A DNA stretch of 64,000 nt, taken from contig NC_061122.1 of assembly GCF_002878395.1 (NCBI RefSeq), forward strand, positions 76,886,998 to 76,950,997, given 5' to 3'. Below the pieces are notes generated by a model, which worked only from the letters and a program-made list of their open reading frames with translations, was not told the DNA's origin and ran no database searches. The stretch comes from Capsicum annuum (taxonomy: Eukaryota; Streptophyta; Magnoliopsida; Solanales; Solanaceae). Shown piece after piece: positions 34,441 through 45,880 of this stretch. Position numbers and translations under genes: made by a program. Position 1 is the stretch's first letter; every line of letters starts with the position of its first letter.

Positions 34441-35340
34441 ATGATTGTCTATCCGTGGATGGAAAGATGTCATTAAGTCCAATCTAGAACAAAATTATTA
34501 TCGATATCTCTCCAAAATATTAATGGTGAACTGAGTACCTCTATCAGCACAAACCAAATAGGAACCCTATGCAATATTACTATTTTCATCACATAAATCT
34601 TAGCCAACTTGGATGCATTAGAATCTACTCTTACCAAATTAAAGTGGACCTACTTAGTCAAATAATCCATAATGAGCCATAGAGTCGCACATCCTCAATT
34701 TTTAGAAAGTCAAACTACAAAGTTCATTCTTATCCTTTCCTATTTTCATTCTAGATTTCTTATTCTATGAAATGTACCAATAGGCTTTAGGTGTTAATAT
34801 TTTACAAGCAGGCAGTTTTGACACTTGGTTAAAAAATCCACAATGATATGCTTCATTCTCTTACACCAATAATGTCACCTCAAGTCTCTATACATCTATT
34901 TGGCACCTTGATATAGAGTGTACTTAGTGTTGTGAGCCTCTACTTTAATAGTTGAAATTGAATTTCCTACTTGGGGTACACAAAAGTGTCCCTGAATTCT
35001 CAACTCTCATAATCACGAATGGACACTCTTGCCTAAACCAGTAGCACCTTTTCTCTAATATAGCTTAGATTATCATTTTCCACATGTGCTAGAACCCTCT
35101 TCTACTAATCTCTTGCAATCTCAAAACAATTATCAGCCAAATACTATGCATCTGTTGCCAATGGGTGCCATGACACTTCCATCTGTGCTAAACTTCCCAT
35201 GCTCAATGGTTTCTGACTTAGCGAGTCAGCAACTAATTGTCCTTACTGGGGTTATATCGAATTTATATGTCGTAGTATTTAATAATCTCTATCCACCTTC
35301 TTTATATTAGATATAGAACCTTTTTGGTGAATATGTATTA
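34441..35340 (-). pseudogene. end of RNase H and integrase core of element F, truncated by H
   Basis: The minus-strand translation shows VADSLSQKPLSMGSLA (end of RNase H) near 35220. After many stops it gives ADRGTQFTINILERY and then TSFHPRIDNH, immediately before 34441. These correspond to the second catalytic Asp motif (SDRGTQFT) and the TAFHPQTDGQ motif just before the catalytic Glu. The Glu and the C-terminal domain are cut off by the LTR of H. Confidence 0.6.
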
Positions 35341-35454
35341 TAGGTTGCTGTAATGCCCTGCAAAATCCTAAGCTTAATTCAGTATTTAGGCTTGTCAAGG
35401 GGTCCCAGACTTAGAATATTTTAACTAAGTACTCAGACTTAGTTTAATTTTAGC
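35341..35454. other. foreign insert within the RNase H region of element F
   Basis: About 115 bases with no counterpart in element E separate the two halves of RNase H. It opens TGTAATGCCCTGCAAAATCC, like the start of a plus-strand gypsy LTR, and repeats the words CAGACTTAG and CTTAG. It could be a scrap of LTR or filler DNA from break repair. Confidence 0.3.
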
Positions 35455-36612
35455 TTAGGAAGTTTTGAAATCTCTTTTTGCAATCTTTACGTCCATTAAA
35501 TATTGATGTTTGGTTGGATAATTCCTCTCATGAACTTTCAACTTCTTAGAAGAATATGCTACCATCTTGATATATTGCATTAGTACATAACTACGTCCCA
35601 CATGGGACGCATCACAATAAACTACAAAACCATCACTACCCTTGGGTAGGGTCATAATAAAAGCAGAAGTCAATTTATATTTCAGCTTCTAAAAAATTTG
35701 TCTCAAGTATCAGACGACTGAAATTTCACCTTCTTCTTAGTCAAATTAGTTAAAGTTGAAGCAATCGAAGAACGGCTCTCCACAAATATCCTATTATAAC
35801 CCCTAAACCCAAGAATCTTTGAATATCAGTTAGAGTAGTGGGTTTAGGCCACTTCTTAGCTATTGCTACTTTCTATGGATCCACCATAATCTCTTCACTA
35901 GACACAACATGACCTAGAAAAGTAACAACATTCAATCAAAATTCACGCTTAGAAATCTTAGCATACAATTGTTGATCTACTAGGGTCTGTAACACAACAT
36001 AAAGGTTATTGGCACGATCCACATCACTCTTTGAATACACCAATATATCATCTATAAACACAATCATGAATAATTCCAAAAACTAATGAAATACTCAGTT
36101 TATGAGATCCGTAAATGTCGTTGGGGCATTGGTCAACCCAAGAGACATAACAAGGAACTAAAAATGTCCATATCAGGTGCGGAAGGCAGTATTAGGGATA
36201 TAATCCTCCCTAATCCTCAGATAATGATAGCCTAAACAGATATTAATTTTATAAAAATACTTAGCACCCTAAAGTTGGTAAAACAAATCATTAATCCTTG
36301 GAAGAGGGTACTTATTCTTCACCATCACTTTATTTCACTGATGACAGTTAATGGACATCAGAAGAGTATCATCCTTTTTATGTATGAAAAGAATAAGAGC
36401 AACCCATGAAGATACATAGAGAAGATAAAACACTTCTCAAGAAGATCTTTGAACTGATACTTAAGTTTCTTCAACTCAGTCAAGGTCATTCGATAAGGAG
36501 TGATAGAGATAGGATGGGTGTCTAAAAGAAGAACAATCCCAAAATCAATTTCCCTATCGGTAGGAACACCAGGGACATCATCCAGGAAAACCTTGAAAAA
36601 TTCACTAAACAC
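35455..36612 (-). pseudogene. reverse transcriptase and RNase H N-terminal part of element F
   Basis: Frame 36358-36612 gives FSEFFKVFLDDVPGVPTDRE, then [19 protein letters not shown], the start of RT. Further on the translation reads YFYKINICLGYHYLRIRE, where the first catalytic Asp of SKIDL is Asn, then FLVMSLGLTNAPTTF. IVFIDDILVYSK follows, with both Asp of FIDD at 36048-36059 intact. RNase H follows in frame 35455-35673: VVYCDASHVGRSYVLMQ, then AYSSKKLKVHERNYPT, keeping the catalytic Asp of YCDAS. Stops and a frameshift lie between the frames. Confidence 0.8.
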
Positions 36613-36689
36613 GGGTATAGACTATAAGAAAGGACCCTTTGAGTTAGAATCTTTAACCCGAACCAAAGGATAGAGACAACCCTTATAAA

Positions 36690-37214
36690 TTAATTTTCGG
36701 CCCTATGATATGATATGAATATTCTCATAGGAACTAAGGAAATCCCTTCCCACTTAATAACTGGATAATTAGGTAATTTAATAGTGTTTTTATTAGTTCG
36801 ATAGTGTAAAGAGGCATTACACAAATGCAAATAGTCCATCCCTAAGATAACATTAAATTTTAGCATGTCTAATGGAAGAAAATCCACCAAGGTTTCTCTA
36901 CCACCAACAGATACCACAAATCCACTATAAACCCTTCTAGCAACCACCGAGTCACAAATTGAGGTAGAGATTGAAAAGGGGTAAAAAATACACTCAGGAC
37001 CAAAACCAAAATACACTGCCATAAATTGAGTCATATAAGAAAGAGTAGACCTTAGACCAAGAAAAGAATACATATCACAAGAGAAGATTTTTAACATACC
37101 ATTGATGATATCAGGAAATGCCTCAGACCCTTGAAGAGTAGTAAGAGCATACAAGTGATTTCGACCAATGATAGTACTAGATGTGGCACTCCTTAGTGTA
37201 GGAATTGATGGCAT
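36690..37214 (-). pseudogene. protease region of element F, longest open frame (174 aa)
   Basis: This frame covers the linker after the zinc knuckle and the whole retropepsin-like domain. At residues 53-62 LRSTLSYMTQ stands where DPGSTLSYVT is expected, so the catalytic Asp is gone. Later it keeps SVVARRVY, then LPLDMLKFNVILGMDYLHLC and ASLHYRTNK, the flap and the conserved NVILGMDWL motif. The length is normal for the domain, which is unusual in this window, but the protein would be inactive. It runs into the RT linker. Confidence 0.75.
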
Positions 37215-37216
37215 TG

Positions 37217-38370
37217 CTATAGGAACCTTTTTGGCTTCAGAAGAAATCTATAAAGGACAATCCTGCTGCATATGACCAACCTGAGCACAAGTAAATAACC
37301 TATTCCTCCCTTTCTCATACTAACCATAATACAACTGACAATAGAATCTGAATGAAAGATATAATAGAGCTGACTGGACCTTACTGACTTGAGATTGGGC
37401 AACTTGTGCCCTATAACCTTGACCACTATAGAAATAACAATCTTTGAGCGGCTTTAAATATGGTGCAATAGCTATCAAATAAGAACATGAGTTGCCCCGC
37501 TTCTTCTTAGCCAATTTCCCACCACCTCTACCACGTTGCTGCTAACCTCCACTCTAATCCAAATATCAAAACTTTTCATGCAGCCTTTCTTTTATCTCTA
37601 CTTACTTATTATTTTTCACCACAACCTCCTGCATATACATGATAAGGTAGATATGCCTATATCCTCACTCAATAAAGCAGCTTTACACTGTAAAATCAAA
37701 TTACGAGATGACTTAGAAGAAACTTTCATCATTCTATCCCTCATGTTAGACACTAGCTCAGAAGCATATTGCAACAACTGGTGGAATTTCAAAGTATATT
37801 CCTTTACTGTCATCTTGCCTTGGTTCAACTTAACAAATTTCTTAACTTTTGCTTCCCTCAACCCTTGAGGAAATAAGTGATCTAGAAAGGCACTAGAGAT
37901 ATCATCCCACAAAGTAGACACTGCATCATCACCTCTGAGCCACTTCATTTCTTTTACCATTAGTATCATACTTCTTTCAGCTTATAAGTAAAAAATTCCA
38001 TGCCCTTAACTTCTGTAGCATGTATAAAAGGGAAGATTTTCTCAATCTCATCTATGAAACATTGAGGATACTCCTCAACCTTAGTGGAAGTAAAAGTTGG
38101 AGGCTTAAATATCATAAAATGGCAAACTCTAATGGACTTAAATAAACACCTAGAAATACTCGAAGAACTTTTCTGACATAACTGTGATGTCACGAATAAG
38201 GTTAATAGATGAATCGATTAGCAAAACTCAGCATTAGAAATATATCCTAGAGGTAACTGACTATAAGTGTCACCAGTTAGAAAAAGATCAGTGGAGATGG
38301 GTGGAACTTCATGGGAATAATTAGAAGTAGTGACCTTAAAGTGAGTCTATAAACTATAGGTTGGGAATGA
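37217..38370 (-). pseudogene. gag: gag of element F
   Basis: Frame 37966-38193 contains FKPPTFTSTKVEEYPQCFID, then EIEKIFPFIHATEVKGMEFF and YKLKEV. The next frame, 37616-37969, continues with FLDHLFPQGLREAKVKKFVK, then NQGKMTVKEYTLKFHQLLQYA, the second half of the capsid domain. Near 37270-37300 TCAQVGHMQQDC is a half-kept zinc knuckle whose first Cys is lost. The N-terminal part from about 38370 reads MGGSFPTYS and has a stop. Frameshifts lie at about 37968 and 37560. Confidence 0.75.
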
Positions 38371-38628
38371 TCCGCCCATATTTCCTTAGGTAAGAAAGAT
38401 GAGTTTCCATGAGCTTTAGATAATCTGGGAAGTATAATATGAAAGGCAAATATATGGGGGTCAAAGGAATTCAGGACCTTAGACTCTATATCCCAAAATT
38501 AAGACAATAAGAAAAGGAAACATTCCAAAATGACTCATAGCCTCTCCCTTATAAATTTGGTGTGCTAAATATCCATAAAAAGACTACTTGACATGGATTT
38601 GTAAACATCCAATGACATAAAACCTTGT

Positions 38629-38640
38629 CTCTGATACCAA
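38629..38640 (-). promoter_or_regulatory. primer binding site of element F
   Basis: The minus strand reads TTGGTATCAGAGA, the initiator-Met site with one change, three bases from the LTR terminus (TATTACA on the minus strand). Confidence 0.75.
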
Positions 38641-38643
38641 CTT

Positions 38644-39497
38644 TGTAATAAACCAAACCAGGGCCTAGCCGCGATGGGTATCATAAGTCCATCAAGGATT
38701 AGAGACCACCCCTATGCCTATTCTAATATAACCAAGAACACCTAGCAGCAGATGAATACAAATACAAAAAATGTTTAAGATAAATTCAAGAGTCTATATA
38801 AGATTAATTTCCAAAAACCATCCACAATACCTATGTCCACATTACCCATAAAAGCCTCTAACCAATAGAGTACCAATAAAGTGTCGGGACATGCCATCGA
38901 CCATAGCCAAAATAAGATTTAAAACCAAGTTTTACATAAGAAACCAAAACGTGAAATAAAGTCTCCCGAATAATTAAAGCTCACCAAATTGAGTCAACTC
39001 ATGAACTAATTATGAATATCTGATCAGTGCAAAGGAAAGGTAAACTTTCCTTCAAAACCGGTATTGTTTGGGGATACAACATTTGAAGATGGTTAGTGGT
39101 TGGAAGCTCTAGCATGTAACTCACGGATAAGGTAACAAATAATTCCATGCATAATAATTCAAAACCAGTAAAAACTCATGCACATCATCAAATGCAAGGA
39201 CATATGTATATATAACATGCTGGGGTAGGGGAGAAGGCTTAACATGAACCTTTAAAATATTTTCCTTGGCTGTGTTGCTTAACCATCTTATTATAATAGT
39301 ACCCGGGCTATATGGGCCCAAGATCTCACCCCTGGTCGGGCCCCAGTGCAAGTAGCAGCATGAATCAGAGAAAGATCATATATATATATATATACGAGGG
39401 ACTCAAATATCCCAATCATATACTAAGGTGGAATAAGAACCCAATCATGATATGTAGTATGGGGGACTCCAACCTCCCAATCACAAAGTAAGGCGGA
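38644..39497 (-). repeat. 5' LTR of element F, inner part (continues at 57406)
   Basis: It starts at the plus-strand TGTAATAAACC next to the primer site. It carries a (TA)n run at 39378-39394 and a roughly 63-bp tandem repeat (GGGACTC...CCCAATCA...AAGGYGGA) starting at about 39397 and 39463. Element D interrupts the second unit. Confidence 0.7.
39493..39497. repeat. left target duplication of element D (GCGGA)
   Basis: GCGGA also follows the 3' LTR of D at 57401-57405. The match sets the LTR start at TGATGTTGGG rather than TGTTGGG. Confidence 0.85.
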
Positions 39498-40207
39498 TGA
39501 TGTTGGGTGTATTTATGCACTTTAGTATTGCTATCATATCTTATTTAGCAATATTTTAAGGACAATTTGTGTGCTTTATGTGTTAATGATTATATTAATA
39601 AGAATCTAAGTGCCTAAGTATGTGACTAAAATGATTAAAAGTGTTTTTAAATAAGTTTAAATTCAAATTGATCATTTAAAGTGCAATCGAGAAAACTAGT
39701 TTTACTAGCTTGAGCAAAGAGTTATTCTAGTCTATCGCGATGGATTCTAAAGTGTGGTATGAGTTCCCAATGGTTTTATTCTTTGATTATGTGTTGAAAA
39801 TATTTTGTATAAAGTTTAAATTTCAACTAAATAAATCCAAGAGTCAAAACAAAGTTCAAGATTAAAGAGGGAGAAACTAGTTCTTGGCTCGAGTTTCTAG
39901 TGTGATATTCTTGACATTTTGTTATTTTGAATTCTAATATGTGGTGTTTGATCATGTATCATTTTTTGTGAGTTGATTTTGATGATATATGAAAAATACA
40001 CAATCTGGAAATTAATGGGAAAAAACAACACCAAAAGTCTTGGGATGGAGAAGAATGGCACAAGGGAAAGTTAAGCATCAAAGTTGCATTTCTAGTAAGC
40101 CTACGTAATTAGTTCACATAGCGCTACTATCTCCCATTAAATAATCCACGCCGCATACTGCTTTCTCCACTGAAAAAAGTAATGTATCACATGGCTTAGT
40201 CCATAGT
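39498..40207 (+). repeat. 5' LTR of element D, part 1
   Basis: Matches 55751 to about 56455. The last bases, GGCTTAGTCCATAGT, are continued on the far side of element C. Confidence 0.85.
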
Positions 40208-42974
40208 TGTAATACCCTATACTTCTATCTAGCTTAAATTCATCCCAAAGATGTCAAAGACTTGTTTTAAAGATAAATCCACTTTTACAAATGTGGTATT
40301 TTCAATAAGCTTTCCATGAATATAAGATTAACCTAAATATGATAATTGGGTAAGAAGTTATGACTATTTCAAGTTTCAGTCGTAAAACACCATCATCTCA
40401 GTCAGTGGTGCGTCACACCATAAGCCAAAATGACATTTGTTAATTTATGGTAAGACTCTTGGGACCTTCTTCAACCCTAGGATGTGATGAGTTGAGATCG
40501 AGATGCCAAATGACTCCGTCGACAGGAGCTCTTAGGAGTCATTAGCCTGTTATCCTCGGTGTACCATTGATCCATGAGCGAGAGCCCTTCCACATGGGAC
40601 TCCTGGATTACTATGGCTGACTTTTGTCTCCGTTTGACTAGTCACTCTCACATCAGGAAGGCTTATACCACTACGCTCACTAGTAGAATCTTATTCACCG
40701 CATTGAAGAGGGCTGCCAAATCCTAGTTGTCACAATCCAGTGAATCTCCATGATGTCCCCGCATTGTGCCATTGTCCAATTTACCAGTTTTGAAATTCCA
40801 ATGAAATAGCGTGACAGCGCCGCATCATACTAGTGGTCTAGGTCAAAAAATTTTCACAAAAATCAAAAAATTCGTCTGGGGTTAAATGGGTCTTTTTTGA
40901 TAATTTTAGTTCATCCTTAAACAAGAAATTTAACCCTACATGATCTAAGGATATTATTATTTACATAATTTTTCCAAAATTAAGTTGCCCTCTCTCAAGC
41001 TAAGGAACCCTAACACTCAAATTCAAGGGCCAAATCATAAGAACTCTCCATCAATCCCTCAAAATTCATTAACTTAGGTATGTCATGAGTTGATTCATGG
41101 GCCTCTTTCACCCATGAAGCTCAAGAATCTCTTTTTCAAAGTTTAAGTAAATGAATTTTTATGAATACTATGTTGGGTTTTCTTTTGTTCATGTTGATAA
41201 TGACCAATTGAATTCTAATCCATGTTTGGTGATAAATTTTATGTTTAATTGGTTATTATAAAAGTAGATTCATATGAATCCATGATTAAAACCTTAAATT
41301 GTGAAATTAGAAATGAATCATTATGTTCACTTGTTGTGCAATGTCGTCTACATATACTATGTTCATTATGTTCTTGATGAATTTCCTATGTGAACTAATA
41401 AGAGAAGAAACTATGCCATGATTAGTTTATGTGCAAGTGTTTGATAAATTGTCAATCAGAATGGATTAATGCCATGATATTTTATGCAATTATGTATTTT
41501 CCCATTCATGTATAAGTGATACACCCCAAGTGTTCATTGGAATGTCTTAATGAATAAATTGTGAGTATATAGCCATTGTGGGGCTTTTAGGCTTATGTCA
41601 TGATTTACATATTATGTTATCGAGTCTTGGGGGTATTTAATACCTGACTATTTAGTTGTGTGCCTAGAGCTTATGTCATGTTTTCATGATATCATTAGTC
41701 AAGCTATGTTCAGTAGAATTCAGTCAGTCATGTGACTAAGGAAAACTCAGTAAACTTAGTAATCCCAGTAATCTCAGAAAGCTCAATACTTCAGTAATCT
41801 CAGTAGTATTCCATCAGTCAATAAAACTCAATCAAATCAGTCCAGTTCAGTTCAGTTAATCATGTTCAGTGTATATTTAGATGGAAGTAGGATTTAGCAT
41901 CGAGTGAAACCAAGGATGTGGACACACACTGATAGTTGAGGCTGCGATCCTTAGAAGCAATCCTTGTGTTCTAGAACTATGTAACCAACATAGGTTGAGA
42001 CATCAACACTGGTAGATGAGGGTTGATAAGGTGAAAAAACACTGTCGGATGAAGGTCCCACCATTCTCTTTTGAGGACACTATCACATGAGGGGTTATAG
42101 ATTAGAACCCAACCTAGCTATATTTCTTTATTTGGGGTATATCGGCTATATGACTACTTCCCATAGTTACAATTTCAGTCTCAGTATCACTCATAGAACT
42201 CAGATAGTTCTTTAAATTTTAGGACTTCAAATACAGTCATCTTAGAATAGTATGGAACCAAACTAGCTCCATCAGAACCCAGAATGTCAGATACAGTCAC
42301 TCAGTATTAATTATTTTAGTTATATAGTTGTAAGTATCTCATGTTTTCAGCACTCAGACTCAGTAATCGTGTTATCATGAATTCAGTTACAATCTGTTAT
42401 TTATGTATGTATTCTCACGTTTATGTTCTACAGTCATTTATTATTATTCATGTATTTGAAATATTTGTATTCAACCTACCTCACTTGCATACCATTACAT
42501 TCAAATATACTGATGCATTTATGATATGGTGTTTTATAACATAGGTTCAGAAGCACGAGCTCCATAGAATCATTAGCATCCCAGTACTTAACAGTCAGAG
42601 TCAGTAGTGAGTCCTCATCATTTGAGGAAATAAGTATTATTCTATTATTTTAGAACTTAGTTTATTGCAGTAGTTGGAGTTTTTTGGGGACACGTCCCAT
42701 AAATTCCTTATTAAGATAGTTAGAGGCTTTGCAGACTATCATGATTAGACAATTATTTCAGTTGTTTTGGGTGCTTCATACCCCACCTAAATTTTATATT
42801 TTATCAGATATTATGTCTTAGATCTGAACCTTATGGCCTTTCAGCCTTTATTTCCGCATTTATATAGTATATTATGTAGTGTTCAGGTACAGATATAAAT
42901 CATTGGTTAGCTTGTGGTCCTTTGGGGTCATGAGCACCATGTAGCATTCTGGGTACTAGATTTAGGGCATTACA
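40208..42974 (+). repeat. 5' LTR of element C
   Basis: It begins TGTAATACCC and ends GGGCATTACA. Relative to the 3' LTR it has a roughly 230-base insertion (40458-40688), lacks about 32 bases near 40305 and lacks about 45 bases near 42085. The rest aligns throughout, including the TCAGTA-rich middle (41690-42370). Confidence 0.85.
40458..40688 (-). rRNA. rrn26: fragment of mitochondrial 26S rRNA inserted in LTR C (NUMT)
   Basis: The minus strand reads, in the right order for the 3' part (domain V) of a bacterial-type large-subunit rRNA, GTAGTGGTATAAGCC, then AAAGTCAGCCATAGTAATCC, GGAGTCCCATGTGGAAGGGC, GAGGATAACAGGCTAATGAC and CTCAACTCATCACATCC. It ends TTGAAGAAGGTCCCAAG. The words around GACTCCTAAGAGCTC and GACGGAGTC fit the plant mitochondrial 26S gene and not the plastid 23S gene, as I recall them. 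Several changes show decay. The 3' LTR lacks it, so it arrived after C integrated, probably as filler in break repair. Not functional. Confidence 0.85.
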
Positions 42975-42977
42975 AAC

Positions 42978-42989
42978 TTGTATCAGAGA
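42978..42989 (+). promoter_or_regulatory. primer binding site of element C
   Basis: TTGTATCAGAGA, three bases after the LTR end; the initiator-Met site with two changes. The leader that follows resembles that of element K. Confidence 0.75.
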
Positions 42990-43197
42990 TTTAGGTTTAA
43001 TAGAGTCCTAGGAAGTCTGAAACCTGCATCTAGTAGAGTCTAACGCACGGGTGTGTTGCACGCCACATTTATGTAAAGGAGGGTATAAGATTTTTTAGGA
43101 AAAATTTCCCTTCTTTCACTATTCTTGTCATTCTAGTGAGCGTGAGGTCAATTTTAACTCCCAGTCTAATTCATTTCTCCTTTTTCATTTATAGAAC

Positions 43198-44060
43198 ATG
43201 CCTCCCAAAATGAGAAATGAAAATCAGTCAACCCTTCAGCCAGTCCAAGCAGACCCCTTGGATAAACACGTTTCGCATACAGACTTCAGAGCTGCTTTCA
43301 CCACTCTTGCTAACTTAGTTACTGCTTTGATTGAATGACCAGCTATCGTTCTAGCCAACCCAGTGGCTAATTCAGCTGCAACCAGGATTCAGGACTTCAT
43401 TCAAATAAATCCTCCATCCTTTTTTGATTCTAAGTCAGAAGAGGATCCTCAGGAGTTCCAAGACTTGGTTTAGAAGGTTACATATAGGATTTAGGACTTT
43501 ACTCAAATAAATCCTTCATCCATTTTCGAGTCTAAGTCAGAAAAGGATCCTCTGGAGTTCCAAGACTAGGTTCAGAAGGTTAAAAGAGCAAAAGATTAAG
43601 ATGAAAGAGAAGAATAATAAGAGAGCAAGGATAGGTAATTTCAACTATACTCAACCCAATTCAGAAGGAAAGAATCATTCTCAGTTCCATCTAAGTCATC
43701 AATTCTATCTCCTTCCTCAGCTAGTGCTCCAGTTCCTAAGTTTAGGAAGTTTAACAAAGATAGGGCGCCAGGCTATAAGTCTCAGGGTAACGTTAGCAGT
43801 GCCCGTACCCATCCTCTTTGTCAGACATGTGGCAGCACCATTAGGGTACCTGCAGATCTGGTAGCAATGTGTGTTTTGGATATGGCAAGCCAGGCCACAG
43901 AGTCCGAGATTATCCCCAATCAGGTTATCAGGTTTAGTAAAACCATTCCTCAGCTTAGTTCTGTCACCCAAATCAGTAGGGTGACACTTCAAGTGCTACT
44001 AGTGGGCAACGTCCAAATTGACTTTATGCTCTCCAGTCCTTGCAAGATCAAGAAAATTAT
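43198..44060 (+). pseudogene. gag: gag of element C, with a tandem duplication and a central deletion
   Basis: ATG at 43198 starts MPPKMRNENQ, followed by FRAAFTTLANLV and RIQDFIQINPPSFFDSKSEE. The segment 43388-43480 is repeated at about 43482-43584 (FTQINPSSIFESKSEKDPLE), a tandem duplication of roughly 97 bases. The capsid core is then missing: the text jumps to KEKNNKRARIGNFNYTQPNS, the basic linker. A zinc knuckle follows near 43869, CFGYGKPGHRVRDY, with its second and last Cys changed to Tyr. Stops and frameshifts occur throughout. Confidence 0.75.
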
Positions 44061-44089
44061 CCAGATGTGGTTACTGGTACGTTATAGAT

Positions 44090-44420
44090 CTTTTATGTAC
44101 ATGTTTGTGATTTTCTAGATCCAGGAGCTTCCTTGTCTTTTGTTACTCCTTATATAGCAGTTGATTTTGGATTCAATCCCAAAATTCTAGAAAAACCCTT
44201 TTTCGTATCAACCTAAGAGGGTAAACCTATCATAGCTCAATAGGTATACAAGAACTGTTCGATTATGGTATCTCAGAAAGTTGCCTTAGCAGACTTAGTA
44301 GAATTAGAGATGACTGATTTTGATGTCTTTCTCGGCATGGATTGGCTTTATTCCTGCTATGCCATACTCAACTATAGAAATATATTAGTCTAGTTCTAAT
44401 TTTTAAAATGAACCTGTCCT
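44090..44420 (+). pseudogene. protease region of element C, catalytic motif kept
   Basis: DPGASLSFVTPYIAVDFGFN is present, with the catalytic Asp codon at 44118-44120. This is the only protease in the window with its active-site triad intact. It continues with VYKNCSIMVSQKVALADLVE and FDVFLGMDWLYSCYAILNYR. A stop precedes VYKNC and another lies just upstream of the next domain. Confidence 0.75.
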
Positions 44421-44559
44421 AGAGTGGAGGGTAGTACTTCGGCCTTTAGAGGTCAGCTTATTTCCTACCTTTGGGCATGGAAAATGATATCTAAGCAATG
44501 TGTATATCATATTGTTCATGTTAAGGATTCTAGTTTTGAGACTCCCAGTCTTGAATCAG

Positions 44560-45410
44560 TCCTAGTCGAGACTGAATATTAAGATATCTTTCCTGATGAT
44601 TTTCCAGGAATTCCTCTCGAAAGGGAAATAGACTTCGGCATTGATCTTCTTCTAGATAATTAGCCTATATCTATTCGTTCATACAGAAGGGCACCAACAG
44701 AACTTAAAGAACTGAAAGAGCAATAGACGGATCTTTGAGATAAGGGATTCATCTAACCCAGTGTGTCTCCATAGGGTGCACTAGTCTTATTCGTGTGCAA
44801 GAAAGAGGATTCTCTTAGAATGTGCATTGATTACCATTAACTTAGTATAGTCACAGTCAAGAACAAGTATCCACTTCCCCAAATTGATGGCTTGTTTGAC
44901 CAACTTAAGGGTACCAGTTATTTCTCTAAGATAGACCTCGGATCAAGCTATCATCAGGTTAGAGTCAAAGAATGTGACATTCCAAAAATAGCATTTTGAA
45001 CTCAGTATGTTAACTTCAAATTTTTAGTCATGTCCTTTGGTCTTATCAATGCCCCAGTAGCTTTCATAGACTTGATGAACCATGTGTTCAAGCAAGACTT
45101 GGACATGTTCATCATAGTTTTCAAAGATTTTATTCTTGTCTATTCCCGCAGGGAACGTGATCATGCAGACCATCTCAGAATCATACTTCAAACTCTTAGA
45201 GTTCATCAGATATTCACCAAATTAAGTAAGAGTGAATTTTGGCTAAGTTCAGTAGCATTCCTTGGTCATATCATTTCTGGTGATGGTATTAGAGTAGATC
45301 CTCAAAAGACTGAACTAATAAGAAACTGGCCTCGCCTTGTCTCTCCATCAGATTTTTGGAGTTTCTTGGGTTTGGCTAGCTATTATAGATAGTTTCTTGA
45401 GGTATTTTCT
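44560..45410 (+). pseudogene. reverse transcriptase of element C, active-site pair destroyed
   Basis: FPDDFPGIPLEREIDFGIDL opens the domain, then [23 protein letters not shown] and [16 protein letters not shown] (first Asp kept). Frame 45030-45392 continues MSFGLINAPVAFIDLMNHVF, then FIIVFKDFILVYS. At 45120-45131 FKDF stands where F(Y)-x-D-D is expected, so the second Asp of the pair is Phe and the position before it is Lys. KSEFWLSSVAFLGHIISGDG and WSFLGLASYYR complete the thumb and connection. Several in-frame stops precede 45030. Confidence 0.85.
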
Positions 45411-45469
45411 TCTATTACATCTCCCATGTCTAGATTGACTTAGAATAAAGTCAAGTATCAGTTTTCAGA

Positions 45470-45880
45470 TCCTTGGGAGAAAAGTTTTTAAGAGTTAACA
45501 TTCGACTCACATCAGTCCCAGTCTTAGCTCTTCTAGATGGTTTCATAGTGTATTATGATGCATCTAGAGTAGGTTTGGGTTATGTCCTCTTGCAATATGG
45601 TAAGGTCATAGCCTACTCCTCTAGGCAACTTAAACTACATGAGAAGAACTACCCTCCTCATCTTGAGTTAGTAGTTGTAGTACTTGCCTTAAAGATTTGG
45701 ATGCATTTCTTGTATGGAGTTCATGTAGATGTGTTCTCAGATCATAAGAGCCTTCAATATGTTTTTTCTAAGAAAGGTCTTAATCTACATCAAACAATAT
45801 AGTTAGAGTTCTTGAAAGATTATGGCATGAGTATGCTTTATCATTCGGGCAAGGCCAACATAGTGGCTGATATTCTCAGA
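45470..45880 (+). pseudogene. RNase H of element C
   Basis: Frame 45473-45802 shows [20 protein letters not shown], then [40 protein letters not shown] and KSLQYVF. The first catalytic Asp (YDAS) and the D of SDHKSLQY are kept. A stop follows at LHQTI. Downstream traces of the final ANxVADxLS motif appear (AKANIVADILRDFLW-like) with a frameshift. Confidence 0.8.

Larger units (their letters stand above)
34441..39497 (-). mobile_element. chromovirus-type gypsy element F (main part; LTR continues at 57406)
   Basis: Reading right to left: LTR (58310 or beyond down to 57406, then 39497-38644, interrupted by element D), primer site, gag, protease, RT, RNase H and part of integrase, ending abruptly at 34441 where element H begins. 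It is the same type as E. The missing integrase end and 3' LTR are not found on the far side of H, so the region was also rearranged or deleted. Confidence 0.75.

Noticed and set aside
36690..37214. Longest open frame taken as an intact gene
   Set aside because: It is the protease part of element F with its catalytic Asp replaced, and it is flanked by broken gag and RT frames.
37536..37868. 110-residue open frame on the plus strand
   Set aside because: It is antisense to the gag remnant of element F, which has clear capsid motifs on the other strand.
40458..40688. Plastid or bacterial 23S rRNA as the source of the rRNA block
   Set aside because: The wording around GACTCCTAAGAGCTC and GACGGAGTC differs from the plastid gene as I recall it (CTTCCCCAAGAGTCC, GACGGGAAGG) and fits the plant mitochondrial gene; the rest of the window is clearly plant nuclear DNA.
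41690..42370. TCAGTA-rich tract considered as a telomere-like or simple satellite array
   Set aside because: The unit spacing is irregular and the tract recurs at the same place in LTRs C (both), I and K, so it is an ordinary compositional feature of these LTRs.
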